Assembly (NCBI RefSeq): GCF_963169125.1
Contig: NC_084802.1
Coordinates: 114,828,903 to 114,892,902 of the forward strand
Length of the DNA stretch: 64,000 bases
Source of the DNA: Humulus lupulus
Taxonomy: Eukaryota > Streptophyta > Magnoliopsida > Rosales > Cannabaceae
Reading direction: 5' to 3'
The stretch's first letter is position 1; each line of letters starts with the position of its first letter. Of the stretch, positions 32,104 to 44,214 are shown piece by piece. The notes under the pieces are model-generated. The model was not told where the DNA came from. It saw only the letters and a list, made by a program, of their open reading frames with translations, and did no database searches. Both the position numbers and the translations under genes were made by a program.

Positions 32104-33171
32104 TGTACGACCTGCGTTTCAGGTACCTTTAAACGACTCGGGTCGGGATTTTTTCCCCGAGTTAAGAATATTATTTTAAATAATATTATATTTTTTGGAA
32201 TTTATTTTCCTGAGTTATTGCTAGCCAAATTATGAATTTTGTGATTAATAGTCAAGATAAAACTTTCGGTCTTGGACCGACACAAAAACCCTAATCGGGT
32301 AGAAATCTCAGAAAATAAAATGAAAAACTATGGCAAACATATTTTGGTCATAAAATACATTCATAAAAATTAAAGTTTGGTCAAAAATAATAAACGGAAG
32401 AGGAAATTGAAATTTTAGGGCGTTTTGTGTTAAAATTCTTAATTTTACCGAATTGGGGAATTTTATTCCATAAATGGACCTTAGGTTAAATTTTATTGTG
32501 TGATTAATTAAATTAAATGTGAGACATTTAATTTAATTATTATATGTTAAGTTTTGTTTTTAAAACATTATATGAGCGAAAAAGCTTATAGAAAGTCATT
32601 TTGGATTTTTCTTCTTAGGAAATGTTTATTAACCTTTACATATAGAAAAAATAATAATATAAATGCATAAATAGAAAAGAGGTGGCCGGCCATGTTAGAG
32701 TTTTAAATTGTGTGGACCAAATTAATTAAGTAATAAATCCCATTTAAATTAGGGTTAATGGCATCAAGTGGTTAAAGGTGAAAACACTCTCATCTTGTTA
32801 AAAAATTCTCTCTCAAGTTTTCTCTCCACTTTCAACCATCAACAACACTAAGAAAGCTTGGAAGCTTAAGCTTAGGTCTAGGAAGAGTTTCCCTAAGGTT
32901 TTGAAAAAGCTTTTAAGGATTCAAAGCTAGTAGAAACATCAAAACCTAAATCAAGAACAACAAGAGTATTGGCTAAGAATAACTGGACTATACATTGGAG
33001 GGTGAAGTCTTGCTGAGAGCAAAGGACTCCAAGTATGTAAACTTCTATTGTGTGGCTACAACGTGAAACGACTATCGTATTGTGTGCTATTATAGAGACA
33101 CATGCACATATATACACTGTCGTAGAGAGTTTGCATAGAGATGTTAGTCTAGTGGGTGCTGATTTAGAAAA

Positions 33172-35329
33172 TGTAACGCCCTACTACCTTAGAGCCGTTA
33201 CTAAGTGAGTTTAAAACACATCTGTGCAACTAACTGACTCTACGTGGTTTTCAAAGACCAAAAGTGTGACTAACTCGAATCTAAGGCTGTAATCTTTGAA
33301 AAGACTTAGTTTCATTGAAAACTTTAAGTATCAACATCTGGGATCCCAAAAATAAGGTTTACAAAATATTTACAACTCAAAAATAGATTTACACTTGATT
33401 GACTATCAAAAGAACAAGTTAATACAGCCATATTCAAAATGCCCCCAACCAAAGCAGTCGGGCAGGCCGAACATGTACACGCCGCCCCCACGCTCTCCAT
33501 ACTCATGGCTGGTTGACTGACCCTTTGGCTTTTTTCCTGCAACACAGAGCACCCGTGAGCCGAAGCCCAGCAAGAAAACTCATACAGTAAATAACATATG
33601 CATATATCATGTCAGCATATAATCCATTGATAAACAGGAAAACCATCAGACTGAACAAACACGGCCATGCCTCCCCAGAGGCCTAACCCAAGCCTGGGGT
33701 CTCGGTCCTTACCGTAAGGATAACCCATGTATCCATTGGGTCCCACCCTGACCATAAGCATCCCATGTGCTAGGTGTTACTTCCGGCCCCACGGCCGTTC
33801 TCAGCCTTCGCCGCTCTCGGCCTTAGCCGTTCATTTCATTATAATCACACATATAGTACATCTCGAAATAATCCTTCAATCATATGATAATTCATTTAAG
33901 GTTATACATTAGCACATAATACAATCTAGGGCCATGCCCTGCAATAACACTATGGGCCCATGCCCTGTTCTCGAGTGCTACAGTTTTCTTACCTGTATCC
34001 CGAGCTTTCCGATGCACCGAGGTCACAAGCACGGTCCTCTAGCATGAGCCTCTCCAAAATCCTAGTCACAACACACATAAAACACTTTTAATACTAACCA
34101 ATCCCAAAACCACTTCCCGGGACCAATCCCGTACTCTCGGGACCTCTAATTTCCTAAAACAATGTATTGGAACCATCCCCCGAGACCCCGGGCAAAAGCC
34201 CTAAAAATGCAAAATTACACTGTCAAAATTTGCCTAGGGCCTAGGCGCCCAGAAACTTTTCCTGATCCTGATGCAAGCCTGCGCCGCGGCGGCCCTACGC
34301 GAACCCAGATTTTTGGGTTTTCTCTTGCGTTTTTCCCGAGCTACAACCTCTCCAAATCATCCCAAACAAATACCTAAACCCCAAGATCAATTTGAAACTT
34401 CAAATGAACCATCTAACAACCTATAAACACTAGTATCAAGATCAAAAACACAATCACACCCAAAAATCCACACCTTTGATTTCAACTTCAGAAAATTTAA
34501 ACCCATAGCTCAAAACTTAAACCATGCTTCAATTCCTTAAACCAAAACAGAGACAACCTTAAAAATTGCATACAATCCTTACCTCATGTGGGGAATTCAA
34601 CCTTAAGCTTCTTTGATTCTCCTCCTAAATTCCCACTTCAGCTCCTTCTACTCTTCTTCTTCTTCTTCTTGCCCTAGATTTCCCTTAAGCTTTTTCTTCT
34701 CTCAATTTTTAACAAAACCCATAATATAACTAAGTGTCTAAACCGAGTACCCCTATATCCCAGCTAAAATTTGTCTAAACCCCCTGCCAAATTACCATTT
34801 TACCCCTTCTAATAATCCTTTCCTAACTAAACCTCCAAGGGTACTCTAGTCCTTTCACTTCTATTTCAATTCTACCATTCTCCATCTAAACTTGTTACCC
34901 TCAGCAGTAACTAATGGTTACTCAGGTTACCTAATCACCAATAACCATTAACCACAAACTCACAACCCAACTCATGAAATTTCCCCAAAGTACCCCTAGG
35001 CTCCTCCCGAGTCGAGTATAAAATCCCGTTGTGACTTTAGGACTAAATAGCTCTCTAGGACCGTCTTGACGCGTGCATCACAATAATAACACCACACTCA
35101 CGTGGTACAAATCACATAATACAATTACCACATTTATGCCCTCAACGGGCTAAAATTACCAATTTACCCTATCATGCAAATGGGGCCCACATGCATATTT
35201 ATACCACCTAAACATGCATTCTAATCACATATTCATTTAAATTCACATATTAGCATATTAATTCACTTATTGCCCTCCAGGCACGCTAATCAAGGTCCTA
35301 AACCTTATTAGCAACTTTAGGTCGTTACA
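33172..35329 (-). mobile_element. Family A solo LTR inside gypsy C LTR
   Basis: 2158 bp, minus strand, TGTAACGACCTAAAG (35329) to GGGCGTTACA (33172), bounded by GAAAA at 33167-33171 and 35330-35334. No internal region. It contains the family donor GAG|GTAAGG (34583/34582), the GC-rich segment 34225-34305 (GGGCCTAGGCGCCC, GCGCCGCGGCGG), and acceptor TTGCAG ending at 33537. It is the shortest complete family A LTR in the window. Confidence 0.93.
33537..34582 (-). other. Putative LTR leader intron (family A)
   Basis: Donor GAG|GTAAGG and acceptor GTGTTGCAG|G, at the same places as in 7646-10103 and 44654-47074. Intron status is inferred from conservation of position. Confidence 0.48.
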
Positions 35330-35542
35330 GAAAATATGACCAGTAGATATAAGTAATATTCTAGATGGCTGATCCTCATCATCCTAGATGGTTTTCCCTA
35401 AGGTAAAGTTTCCGTAAACTAGAGTTTTCTAAAGTTTTAACCATAGATTTTTCAGTAGCTAATTATCTATGTTATTTGAAAGGGTTTCGAAGGAGCCAAA
35501 GCTAATAGGAAAATCCAAACCTTAAGCAAGAACAACAAAGAG

Positions 35543-37072
35543 GTAAAAAGTTTACTTTTTATGGTTATTATTGTATAGTTTTTATTTTTAAGCATTATTT
35601 TGAATATTTAATGCTTAAAGTTTCTTATTGGTGATGTAATAAGGTTATGGTAGTTGTTTTATAATTTTTATGATGCTTGTGTGTTGATTTTTGGAAATAG
35701 GGACCAAAACCCTGAAGGGTTTTGTTAGATACCTTAAAACAAAATACATGTTTTGAGTTGTGACTTCCAAGGGGTCAAGCATTCACTGTATATTGATTTT
35801 GTAAAATTTAATTTCACTATGAAGTTGTTGAGATTGAGTACATAAAATTGAGCTTTTGAAACACTCGAAAATATTTAGAAATGAGTGAGTTTTTCTATTT
35901 CAAAGTTTAGGTAAAAAACTATTTTTTCGTATTCTTAATTTTGGGACCAAGTTTGGAAAGCCACTGTATAAGGCAAATTGACCCAGTTTTTCTCAAATTT
36001 GGTGGACATATTATTGGCATAACCTAGTATTCCATTGTAAAATTTGGTAAGCAAATACTGAACGGTATGAATGTTATTAAGTGTCAAATTTTGGAAAAAA
36101 TAAGGACTTGAAAATAAGGTCATTTTTACCTCATTGATGGACAATAATTTCACCAATAAAAAATGCATCTTTTGACCTAAGATTTTACAAAGACCTAAAA
36201 GGTATACCAAAAATGGAATTGGGAAATTTTGATAACAATTGGGTAAGTAAATTTCAAGTTATGAATTAACAAAGTTGTAGTTAAAAATGTGAAAAATAAG
36301 GTTTTCACACTTAGTGCAAAAAATGAGATTTTGGAACTTAAGGTAAAAAGTAAAAATTTTCTTATTGCAAGATAAAAACTTGGCAAGTCTTGAAAACATA
36401 TTTTGACCTAAAATAACACTTTGAATTTAGTGGGAATTATTTTTATTAAAGAATTTTTATTCTTTGTATAAATAAAAGAATTTATTTATTAATGAGTTAA
36501 TAAATTAAAAGAGGGTTTAAACCCCTACATTTTGAGAAAATAATAAAGTGAATTATTTTTCTACTAAGTAAACTTGATTAATTGACTTCGGAATATTAAC
36601 TAGTGAAGATGGGAAATTTTTAACGGTTTTCCTTATTAAGACAAATTAGGCAATTTTCTTAAAACGGTTTTTAGAGATTAAAACCTTAAGAAAAAAAAAA
36701 AAATTAAGAGTTCATTTTATTTAAAAATAATTAAGGAATTTAATTAGTATTTTCGAGATGTAATACTGGTTAAAATCTTTAATATATTTTACCGACTGTT
36801 GAAAGTATGGGTTAATAGCAAAACTTTTAAAGAAAAATATTTTTAGCGTATTGTGATACCTGAGCCTAGGCATCAAGACAATAGGGTAGGTCTCCCTGAG
36901 ACTTAGGGTTTAGTGTCAAATATTTTTGTATGAATTTCCTTAATGAGTTTAAACCCAAATAAGGATCTTTAATCCTTACTAATGATTTTGAAAATGTCCA
37001 AATTTCCCAAAATAATAATAATGAATTATGAGTGCCATAATTAATTTGAGTATACTGTATGGATAACTACAG
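35543..37072 (+). other. Intron-like segment present in one LTR copy and absent from two
   Basis: GT-AG bounded: AAAGAG|GTAAAAAG at 35542/35543 and AACTACAG|TATTGG at 37072/37073. In the other two LTR copies the flanks are fused exactly: AAGAG|TATTGG at 32966/32967 and 43222/43223. The 1530-bp segment is AT-rich with no long ORF (the largest is about 91 codons and looks like chance). The simplest reading is an intron that was spliced from the RNA templates of the two intron-less copies. Confidence 0.6.
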
Positions 37073-37818
37073 TATTGGATAAGCATAACTGGACTGAATG
37101 TTGGAGGGTGAAAACCTGTTGAGTGCTAAGGACTCCAAATAAGTCAAATTATATTGTGGCTGCAACATGAAACGACTATTGTATTGTATGTTAGTATAGG
37201 GACACATGCACATATACACACTGTCGTAGAAAGTTGCTTAGAGACGTTAGTCTAGTGGGTGCTGATTTCGAAAATATGAACGGTAGATATCCATCATATC
37301 CTAGACAGCTAATCCTCGTCACACTGCTTGATTTTATTATGTTCGGTTCATTACCGCGACGAGTGGCCAAGAGGTGGGGATTGCTGGTTAACCCTAGGGT
37401 GCCAAAATGAATAGGACCTAGGGACCCTCATGCTTACTTAATCAGTGAATAGTTAGAATCCAAGCAAGTGCTCTGATAAGTTATTCCCGGATAGCAACCT
37501 TGAATATTGGCCATTCAGTGAGAGTGCCTAGAGATACTAGGGGTTGCCATGTTTGAGTGAGGCAGAACACCCTAGGGGAAACTTCTCACCAGCACCACTG
37601 ATTAACATAGAAGTCTCTGTAAACTCGTTTAAGTTCGATTACACTCTTGGATATGTAGTGATGCCTTAGGTAACGCGATAGTTACCCTTGCTGGGGATAT
37701 TTATTGGCTAGATCTTAGTGTTGAGACTCGGTTCTCTCTTACGGATTAACATTTATGCTGGAGGGCGTGTTACGCCCGAATTCTTGGAAATTTTCAAGCG
37801 TTGGTCTCGAATTATATT

Positions 37819-38027
37819 GTGATATATTATATCCGCTTGCTCTGGGATTTTCTGAGTGCAGGGATTTAATTATTGTTATGAAATAGTTGTGATATTATAT
37901 AACTGCTTGCTCTGGGATTTTCTGAGTGCAGGGATTTTATTATTTTTATGAAATAGTTGGGTTATTATATAATTGTTGCTCTGGGATTTTCTGCATGCAG
38001 GAATTTATCTGGTTATATGAAATAATT
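37819..38027 (+). repeat. Three tandem copies of a 70-bp unit
   Basis: Units 37819-37888, 37889-37958 and 37959-38027 each contain GCTCTGGGATTTTCTG and TGCAGG, followed by GAAATA. The 3' LTR has a single copy (about 43650-43720). Confidence 0.88.
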
Positions 38028-38472
38028 TTTCATTGGTTATCAGGCATGACCATAAGTTTGCCAGGAAACTTTGCGTTCGTGAAATTGATTGTATAGGGTC
38101 CGGATGGATCCGGAACCCTAATTCTCTGCATGCTTTTGTTTTCAGGTTTAACTTACTAAGTGTTTTTGCTTACCTAGTTGTTTCATGTTGTAAGTAAGAA
38201 CAAGGGTAAGGCAGAGAAGTGAGTGCTGGAGTCTACCTTGCAAATGTACATGTGGACCGACCTTTTGGGAAGCCATTTTATTTTTGGAAATGTTGTGTAA
38301 TTTTCCTAAACTAGGCTCACTCTACTCTTTATAAAATATGTTTGTAATTAAATGTTAAGTATGGCCATACGACTTTCAAAAAGTTTGTTTTATACGGGTT
38401 TTTGAGAGATTTTGTTAAATGAAAATATTTATATTTCCACATTATCGAGTCTTGGAAATCCGGGTCGTTACA

Positions 38473-38830
38473 CTCTTCATCCAGAGTCTTGGGCCGTGTC
38501 AGACAAGCCAGAACCAGAGAAGAACGAAGACAGGAGGTACACTCCAAACCCGGACAGTTTCAGGCCAATCAGAATGGCCCAAGGGGAAAGTTCAACCCGA
38601 GGTTCGGCCAGAGCTCGGGGGGAACAAACAATCCAAGAGGTACAAGGCCAATTTTTGGGGGAAATAACAAAAGAAATGGGGGACCTCCCAATCAGGCAAT
38701 GGATAGTCCCAACAAATAGCCGAGACGTGAGTTTTGACAATGGCCACTATGCAACAAGTGTAACCGGCGCCATCGGGGCTAGTATGGGGTATGTTATAAT
38801 TGTGGAAAGCTAGGGCACTTTTCTAATGAT
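38473..38830 (+). pseudogene. Gypsy C gag C-terminal fragment with zinc knuckle
   Basis: It begins directly at the LTR end: the usual PBS and Gag N-terminus are absent. 'GQFQANQNGPRGKFNPRF' (about 38545-38600) is the Gly/Asn/Arg-rich tail, followed after a frame change by 'CYNCGKLGHFSNDC' (about 38790-38835), an intact CCHC zinc knuckle that would bind element RNA. About 1 kb is missing compared with a full gag. Confidence 0.8.
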
Positions 38831-38836
38831 TGTCGA

Positions 38837-39430
38837 ATGATGACCAAAGGCAACGAAAATGACCAACATAAACAAATTGGAGCTATGCCTCGAGTTTATG
38901 CACTTACGCAAAGCGACAAAGGAGTTGGACAATCTGATATGGTGTCAGGTCCGATTTCTATCGCCCAAACCTCGGCATATGCATTAATGGATACTGGTGC
39001 ATCACATTCTTTTGTATCTGCATCCTTTGTGGAAAAATTAAATAGAAGGTCTGAGCCTATGCCTGTTATTTGTGGGGTATCCTTGCCTTCGAAAGAGGAA
39101 ATGCTGGTGCAGTCATGGGTTAGAGCAGTACAAGTTTGGATTGAAGGTCATGAGATGACAGCGGATCTATTAGTCTTGGACCTACATGAATATGACGTCA
39201 TATTTGGGATGGATTGGTTAACCAAATATGGAGCAGTTATCAATTACAAGCACAAAAAAGTGGTCTTCACCCCAGTGGGAGAAGAATCATTCGAGTTCAA
39301 GGGTACGTCAAGAGAAAAGAAGTGCCTCATGATTTCTGCGAAGAAGGTGAGAAAAATGTTGAGTGACGGATGTATCAGTTTTTTGGCAAACATAGTGGAT
39401 AAGGATAAAGACGAGTCAACAACCTTCTAA
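38837..39430 (+). pseudogene. Gypsy C aspartic protease
   Basis: A 197-codon open frame. 'ALMDTGASHSFVSASF' (about 38985-39030) is the DTGAS active site, and 'YDVIFGMDWLTKYGAVINY' (about 39190-39245) is the second conserved block. It follows the zinc knuckle and precedes RT as in other chromoviruses, but is out of frame with RT (39504). The domain itself is well preserved. Confidence 0.85.
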
Positions 39431-39439
39431 TGTACCAGT

Positions 39440-40870
39440 TGCATGTAAGTTTCCCGGCGTATTTCCTGAAGATCTCTCAGGGATTCCGCCAGACCGACAG
39501 ATCGTGTTTGAGATAGAGCTAATTCTGGAAATGGCACCGAGCTCAAAGATTCCTTACAGGATGGCGCCAGCTGTACTCAAGGAGTTGCAATCGCAACTGC
39601 AAGAGTTACTGGACAAGAAGTTCATAAGGCTAAGTCATTCTCCATGGGGAGCCACGATCTTATTCGTGAAGAATAAAAACGGCTCGAGGAGAATTTGCAT
39701 TGACTATCGGGAGCTGAACAAAGTGACGATCAAGAACTGATATCCATTGTCCAGGATTGACGATCTTTTCGATCAACTACAAGGAGCGTCAGTATTTTCC
39801 AAAATAGACCTGCGATTAGGCTATCATCAGCTCAAGGTTAAGGAGACGGATATACCAAAGACGGCCTTCAGAATGCGCCACGGTCACTACGAGTTCTTAG
39901 TGATGTCCTTTGGACTAAACAATGCGCCTGCAGCATTCATGGATCTCATGAATCGTGTATGTCATGAGTATTTGGATAAGTTTGTCGTCGTGTTCATTGA
40001 TGATATTCTAATATACTCGAAAAACCAAGAAGAGCATGCAACACATCTGGGACTTATCCTTCAGCGTCTGCAAGATGAAAAGCTTTATGCTAAGTTTTCA
40101 AAATGCGAATTCTGACTACAGAAAGTTAGTTTTCTGGGGCACATAATGTCTGGAGACGGAATTTCGGTAGATCCTGCTAAGATAGAAGTTGTTAAGCAAT
40201 GGAAACCTCTGAAAAATGCTCATGAGGTTAGAAGTTTTCTTGGGTTAGCAGGATATTGCCAGCGATTTTTGGAAGGATTCTCCAAAATAGCCGCACCAAT
40301 GACTGTCCTCACCCGCAAAAACATCAAGTATGAATGCACTGACAAGTGTGAGAAGAGTTTTCAGGAGCTGAAAACGAGATTGACGACTGCCCAAGTGCTG
40401 ACAATCCCTATTGGCACAGAGCGATATACTATTTATAGCGATGCCTTGGGTTGAGGGTTGGGAGCAGTGCTGATGAAACATGGAAAAGTTATTTTCTTAT
40501 GCTTCTCGACAGCTAAAAAATTACTAGAAGAACTATCCAACTCATGACCTGGAGGTGGCAGCGGTGGTTTTCGCACTGAAAATTTGGAGGCACTACCTGT
40601 ATGGGATACACTGTGACACCTACACTGATCACAAAAGCCTGAAGTATTTCTTCAATCAGAAGGAATTGAATATGACACAACATCGATGGTTGGAGTTGTT
40701 CAACGACTACGAATACGACATTATGTACTACCCGGGAAGCAAACAAGGTGGCAGATGCATTGAGTCAACAAGCAAGTGCTTACGTGATGACAGTGAAAGA
40801 GATTCTATCACAGTTATGAGCCGACCTTCCCCCCTTGGATTTAGAGATAGTAGTCGGTCAATTGGCTAAC
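39440..40870 (+). pseudogene. Gypsy C reverse transcriptase and RNase H
   Basis: RT blocks in one frame with TGA stops at 39738 and 40113: '[20 protein letters not shown]', '[17 protein letters not shown]', '[15 protein letters not shown]', '[18 protein letters not shown]', and catalytic '[14 protein letters not shown]' (about 39985-40025, both Asp intact). Then '[20 protein letters not shown]'. RNase H: 'YTIYSDALG' (40425), then a stop and frameshift, and '[17 protein letters not shown]' with '[18 protein letters not shown]' (40620-40740). It would copy element RNA into DNA. It is broken by at least three stops and two frameshifts. Confidence 0.9.
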
Positions 40871-42310
40871 CTCTCTATCGAGCCTACCATTATGGAAGCT
40901 ATAAAAGGCAGGCAGTTAGTTCATCCTTGGGTTCAAGGATTGATGTACGAAGTGAGAGAGGAGGGGCGACTAGGATTCCATATCTCCAAAGATGGAGTAT
41001 TGGGGTTCATGGGCAGAATATGTGTTCTGGACGATGACAAGATCAAGAAGCAGATCTTTTTCGAGGAACATAATGCTCCTTATGCCATGCATCCGAGTAC
41101 CACGAAAATGTACCAAGACTTGAAGAAGTACTTTTGATGGCCTGGGATGAAAAAGGAGACGACAGAATATGTGGCACACTGCTTGACTTGTTAGCAGACA
41201 AAGGCCGAGCATCAACGGCCAACTGGATTGTTACAACCCTTAGAAATTCCAGAGTGGAAGGGGAGATGGTAACTATGGACTTTGTCATGGTTCTACCAAC
41301 CACTCCCAAGGGGCACGATGCCATTTGGGTTATCGTAGATAGGCTGACTAAGTCTGCTCATTTTTTCCAATCAAGGTAACTTATGGGGCACATAAGTTAG
41401 TAGATATTTACATTGCAAAAATAATGAGGCTGCATGGTGTACCCAACTCCATCGTATCAGATTGCAACAGACGTTTCACCTCGGCATTCTGGGGTAGAAT
41501 TCAAATGAGGCTGGGCACTAAATTGAAGTTCAGCACTTCTTTCCACCCACAAACGGACGGTCAAAGTGAAGGAACAATTAGACCATGGGAGATATGCTAA
41601 GAGCATACGTGCTCGACTTTCAAGGGTCATGGAATGAGAAGCTTCCACTGATAGAGTTTACTTATAACAATAGCTATCATGATTCCATCAAGATGGCTCC
41701 GTATGAGGCTTTGTACTAAATGAAATGTCGATCACCGATTCATTGGCACGAGGCCGATGGAAGAAAGTTTCTCGGATCAGATGAGGTTGATCAGAATACC
41801 GAGGACATCCGACAGATAAGGCAACGCTTGCAAACTTCGATTGATCGACAATACAGATATGCCGACCGTCGCTGGAGAACCTTGGTGTTTGAGGTTGGCG
41901 ATAATGTGCTGCTGAAGGTAGTTCTACTACGAGGGGATATGCAGTTCGGGATGAAAGGAAATCTTGGCCCAAGGTTCATTGGACCTTTCAAAATCATAGA
42001 GAGGATCAGGGAAGTAGGTTATCCTTTAGCTCTTCTGCGCGCCCTGTCTAAGGTGCATGACATGTTTCATGTATCCTTGTTGAGAAAATACATGTGCGAT
42101 CCCTCGCATGTACTCAACTATGAGCAGCTAAACATTGATCCTCAACTCATATATGAGGAGAAGACAGTGATGATTCTAAATCGAAAGGAAAAAGTGTTGA
42201 GGAACAAGACGGTGTTGTTTGTAAAGGTGCAGTGGTGTAACTATGGCATTGAAGAGGTAACCTGGGAAATAGAAGACAAGATGAGGGAGCTCTTTCCTCA
42301 TTTGCTTTAA
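40871..42310 (+). pseudogene. Gypsy C integrase with chromodomain-like tail
   Basis: Zinc-binding segment 'EEHNAPYAMHPSTTKMYQDL' (about 41063-41125) and 'HCLTC' (41177). Core 'WVIVDRLTKSAHFF' (about 41325-41370), 'SIVSDCNRRFTSAFW' (Asp kept, about 41450-41495) and 'FHPQTDGQSEGTI' (Glu kept, about 41540-41580). The C-terminal part (41720-42310) is open for 196 codons: 'CRSPIHWHE', 'GNLGPRFIGPFKIIERI' and a tail 'EEVTWEIEDKMRELFPHL' matching the chromodomain region of chromoviruses. Three frameshifts and several stops separate the pieces. Confidence 0.88.
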
Positions 42311-42345
42311 GTTTCGAGGATGAAACGTCTATAAATTGTAGGTAT

Positions 42346-44214
42346 TGTAACGCCCTGTGTTTCGTGTACCTTTAAACGACTCAGGTCGGAATTCTTTCCC
42401 CCAGTTAAGAATATTACTTTAAATAATATTAAATTTGTTTATAATTTATTTCCATGAGTTATTGCCAGCCAAATTATGAATTTTGTGATTAAATGTCAAG
42501 ATAAGACTTTCGGTCTAGGACCGGCACAAAAACCCTAATCGGGTAAAAATCTTGGAAAATAAAATGAAAAACTATGGAAAATATATTTTGGGAATAAAAT
42601 ACATTCTTAAGAAATAAAGTTTGGTCAAAAATAATAAATGGAAGAGGAAATGGAAACTTTAGGGCATTTTGTGTTAAAATACTTAATTTTACTGAATTAG
42701 GAAATTTTATTCCATAAATGGACCTTAGGTTAAATTTTATTGTGTGATTAATTAAATTAAATGTGAGAGACGTTTAATTTAATTATTATATATTAATTTT
42801 TGTTTTTAGAACTTTATATGAGTGAAAAAGCTTATAGAAAGTCATTTTGGATTTTTCTTCTTAGGAAATGTTTATTAACCTTTATATATAAAAAAAATAA
42901 TATAAATGCAAAAAAAGAAAAGAGGTTGCCGGCCATGTTAGAGTTTTAAATTGTGTGGACAAAATTTATTATGTTTTAAATCCCATTTAAATCAGGGTTA
43001 ATGGCATCAAGTGGTTAAAGGTAAAAGCACTTGAGTATTTTAGATATTTTAGAGTAGTCTAAACTCTTCCAACCCCCCCCCCCCCCCTCTCATAAATCAC
43101 TCCCATCTTGTTAAAAAATCCTTTCTCCATTTTCAACCATCAAGAACTCTAAGAAAGCTTGGAAGCTTAATCTTTGGGAAGAGTTTCCCTAAGGTTTTGA
43201 AGGATTCAAAGAACAACAAGAGTATTGGATAAGCATAATTGGACTATACATTGCAGGGTGAAATCTTGCTGAGAGCAAAGGACTCCAAGTAAGTCAACTT
43301 CTATTTTGTGGCTATAACGTGAAATGACTATTGTATTCTATGTTAGTATACAGGCACATGCACATATATACACTGTCGTAGAAAGTTTGCATAGAGACGT
43401 TAGTCTAGTGGGTGCTGATTCAAAAAATATGACTGGTAGTTATCCGTCATATTCTAAATGGCTGATCCCCATCACACTGCTTGATATTATTATGCCTGGT
43501 TCACTACTGCGACGAGTGGCCAAGAGGTGAGGATTGGCTAGATCTTAATGTTGAGACTTGATTCTCTCTTACAGATTAGTATTTATGGTGGAGGGTGTTG
43601 TACGCTCAAATTGTTAGAAATTGTCGAGCGTTGGTCTCAAATTATATTGTGATATATTATATCTGCTTGCTCTGGGATTTTTTGAGTGCAGGGATTTATT
43701 TGTTTATATGAGATAGTTTGTCATTGGTGATCAGGCATAACCATAAGTTTGCCAGGACGCTTTTGCGTTCTTGAAATTGATTGCGTAGGATCCAGATGGA
43801 TCCAAAACCCTAATCTTTGTGAGCTATTGTTAGCTGGGGATAGTATTTTGGTTAGTGACCACCTGTCTTCTCTGCATGCTTTTGTTATAAAGTTGAACTT
43901 ATGAATCGTTTTCGCTTACCTAGTTGTTTCTTCTTGTAGGTAAGAACAAGGGCAAGGCAGAGCAGTGAGTGCTAGAGTCTACCTTGTGAATGTACATGTG
44001 GATCGACCTTTTGGGAGGCCATTTTGTTTTTTTGGGAAATATTGTGTTATTTTCATAAACTAGGCTCACTCTACTCTTCCTAAACTATGTTTGTATTAAA
44101 TGTTAAGTGTGGCCATACGACTTTTTTTTTTTTGTACAGGTTTTTGAGACATTTTTTTAAATGAAAGCGTTTATATTTCTGCATTATCGAGTCTTGAAAA
44201 TTTGGGTCATTACA
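42346..44214 (+). mobile_element. Gypsy C 3' LTR (intron-less)
   Basis: 1869 bp from TGTAACGCCCTG to GGTCATTACA. It matches 32104-33166 and 37073-38472 in order but lacks the 1530-bp segment, the extra block at 37380-37700 and two of three 70-bp repeats. A run of about 15 C at 43073-43087 is unique to this copy. Confidence 0.9.

Larger units (their letters stand above)
32104..35389 (+). mobile_element. Gypsy C 5' LTR, first copy (intron-less), with solo LTR inside
   Basis: 32104-33171 matches 42346-43430 of the 3' LTR (shared GTACCTTTAAACGACTC, GGTGGCCGGCCATG-like and CACTGTCGTAGA blocks). After the solo LTR it resumes at 35335 and ends near 35389, where a second LTR copy takes over. At 32966/32967 AACAACAAGAG joins TATTGG directly, without the 1530-bp segment found at 35543-37072. 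Confidence 0.78.
35390..38472 (+). mobile_element. Gypsy C 5' LTR, second copy (intron-containing), ends at GTCGTTACA
   Basis: It repeats the middle of the LTR: 35484-35542 matches 32917-32966, and 37073-37330 matches 32967-33166 plus 35335-35389. It then runs to the LTR end at 38472, as in the 3' LTR to 44214. Compared with 43223-44214, it carries extra sequence at 37380-37700 and three copies of a 70-bp repeat. The start of this LTR copy is missing, so 32104-38472 is one LTR start, a recombination joint, and a second LTR end. Confidence 0.75.
32104..44214 (+). mobile_element. Gypsy C, complete insertion (Ty3/gypsy, chromovirus-like)
   Basis: From TGTACGACC (32104) to GGTCATTACA (44214), bounded by GGTTT duplicates. 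It contains a rearranged 5' LTR region (32104-38472), a coding region lacking its gag N-terminus (38473-42310) and a 3' LTR (42346-44214). The 5' LTR region holds a family A solo LTR (33172-35329). RT sequence and the chromodomain-like tail suggest the Tekay/Del group. It is non-functional because of stops, frameshifts and loss of the PBS. Confidence 0.92.

Noticed and set aside
35935..36386. Two minus-strand ORFs (91 and 63 codons) in the intron-like segment
   Set aside because: AT-rich, Phe/Leu-rich composition, no recognisable domain; too short to suggest a gene.
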